Shown: positions 63,877 through 64,000 of the stretch, piece after piece
Layout of the letters: each line of letters starts with the position of its first letter
Position numbering within the stretch: the first letter of the stretch is position 1
Assembly (NCBI GenBank): GCA_021413735.1
Contig: JAIOPV010000119.1
Coordinates: 1-64,000 of the forward strand
DNA: 64,000 nt
Direction of reading: 5' to 3'
From: Planctomycetota bacterium
GTDB lineage: Bacteria > Planctomycetota > Planctomycetia > Gemmatales > Gemmataceae
The notes under the pieces: generated by a model
What the model saw: only the letters and a program-made list of their open reading frames with translations
The model's database searches: none
Told to the model about the DNA's origin: nothing
Program-made: the position numbers and the translations under genes

Positions 63877-64000
63877 CTGATGTCGGCTTCCCGCTTCCGA
63901 TGCGGAACGATTGCATCACATCGTAGAGATCGCCACTGACGGCAACCTCATCGTCGAGGAAATCCTTCAACCAGATGAAGTTCATTCGCTGGGCGACCGC
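63872..64000 (-). CDS. 3' end of an unidentified gene, cut by the window edge
   Basis: The last 42 residues, open without stop to the window end: AVAQRMNFIWLKDFLDDEVA, then VSGDLYDVMQSFRIGSGKPT and SA. It has sensible coding composition on the minus strand. Too short to assign. Its TAG stop is in the right arm of repeat F. Confidence 0.6.
   Translation of the reverse strand, partial: AVAQRMNFIWLKDFLDDEVAVSGDLYDVMQSFRIGSGKPTSA

Overview
The window reads as chromosome of a planctomycete, most likely family Gemmataceae (Gemmata-like). This is inferred from gene content, not from a search: a DUF1592-type cytochrome next to a DUF1552 protein, a cysteine-rich YTV-repeat secreted protein, 24-residue leucine-rich repeats, several WD40 beta-propeller proteins, a DUF4912 protein, many planctomycete-type hypothetical proteins, and intergenic spaces full of long palindromes. 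No tRNA, rRNA, CRISPR array, integrase or transposase was seen.

Layout. 1-7.4 kb (minus strand): start of a 2-oxoacid dehydrogenase E1 alpha gene (cut by the window edge), an MFS carboxylate-type transporter, a DUF1552 protein, a DUF1592 family cytochrome and an LRR protein. 7.5-14.6 kb: hybrid histidine kinase, DUF4139 protein, NAD(P)H-hydrate dehydratase, zinc-ribbon membrane protein, DDAH-type amidinotransferase. 14.7-17.9 kb: three tandem WD40 genes. 18.0-19.6 kb: OprP-type porin. 19.9-28.8 kb (minus): complete F-type ATP synthase operon in the order atpZ-like, atpI-like, B, E, F, H, A, G, D, C, with two foreign genes inside it (a small toxin-like gene between A and G, and a DUF1569/DinB gene between G and D). 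29.6-35.3 kb (plus): DUF4912 protein, ApbE, DoxX-like membrane protein, Tat-exported Gfo/Idh/MocA oxidoreductase. 35.5-37.4 kb: a lipoprotein, a small hypothetical and a gene-poor stretch. 37.4-43.8 kb (plus): a 1394-residue fused acyl-CoA dehydratase activase-like protein and an RCK-channel-RCK protein. 43.8-48.3 kb: DHDPS/NAL-family lyase, patatin lipoprotein, secreted thioredoxin-like protein, RNase III with a coupled small gene. 48.5-53.9 kb (plus): agmatine deiminase, a membrane Ser/Thr kinase with a periplasmic sensor, and an FHA-GAF-nucleotide cyclase. 54.0-64 kb: metallophosphatase and HAD phosphatase (divergent), a decayed WD40 gene, ribosomal protein L27, a degenerate CpsD/BY-kinase-like protein coupled to an ExeA-like ATPase, a TPR protein, a zinc-binding small protein, the YTV protein, a planctomycete hypothetical and one cut gene.

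The feature that ties the window together is a large set of palindromic intergenic repeats, at least a dozen families. Five copies of one 70-base family are scattered over 60 kb. Almost every gap in the second half of the atp operon holds a palindrome, each gap from a different or variant family. In several places the repeat has become coding: it supplies the stop codon of at least five genes, the start region and the tail of apbE, and part of a signal peptide. The strongest functional leads are the kinase plus FHA-cyclase pair (whose base-recognition residues look charge-swapped), the palindrome-rich atp operon with its two inserted genes, and the ExeA ATPase with its P-loop-less CpsD-like partner.
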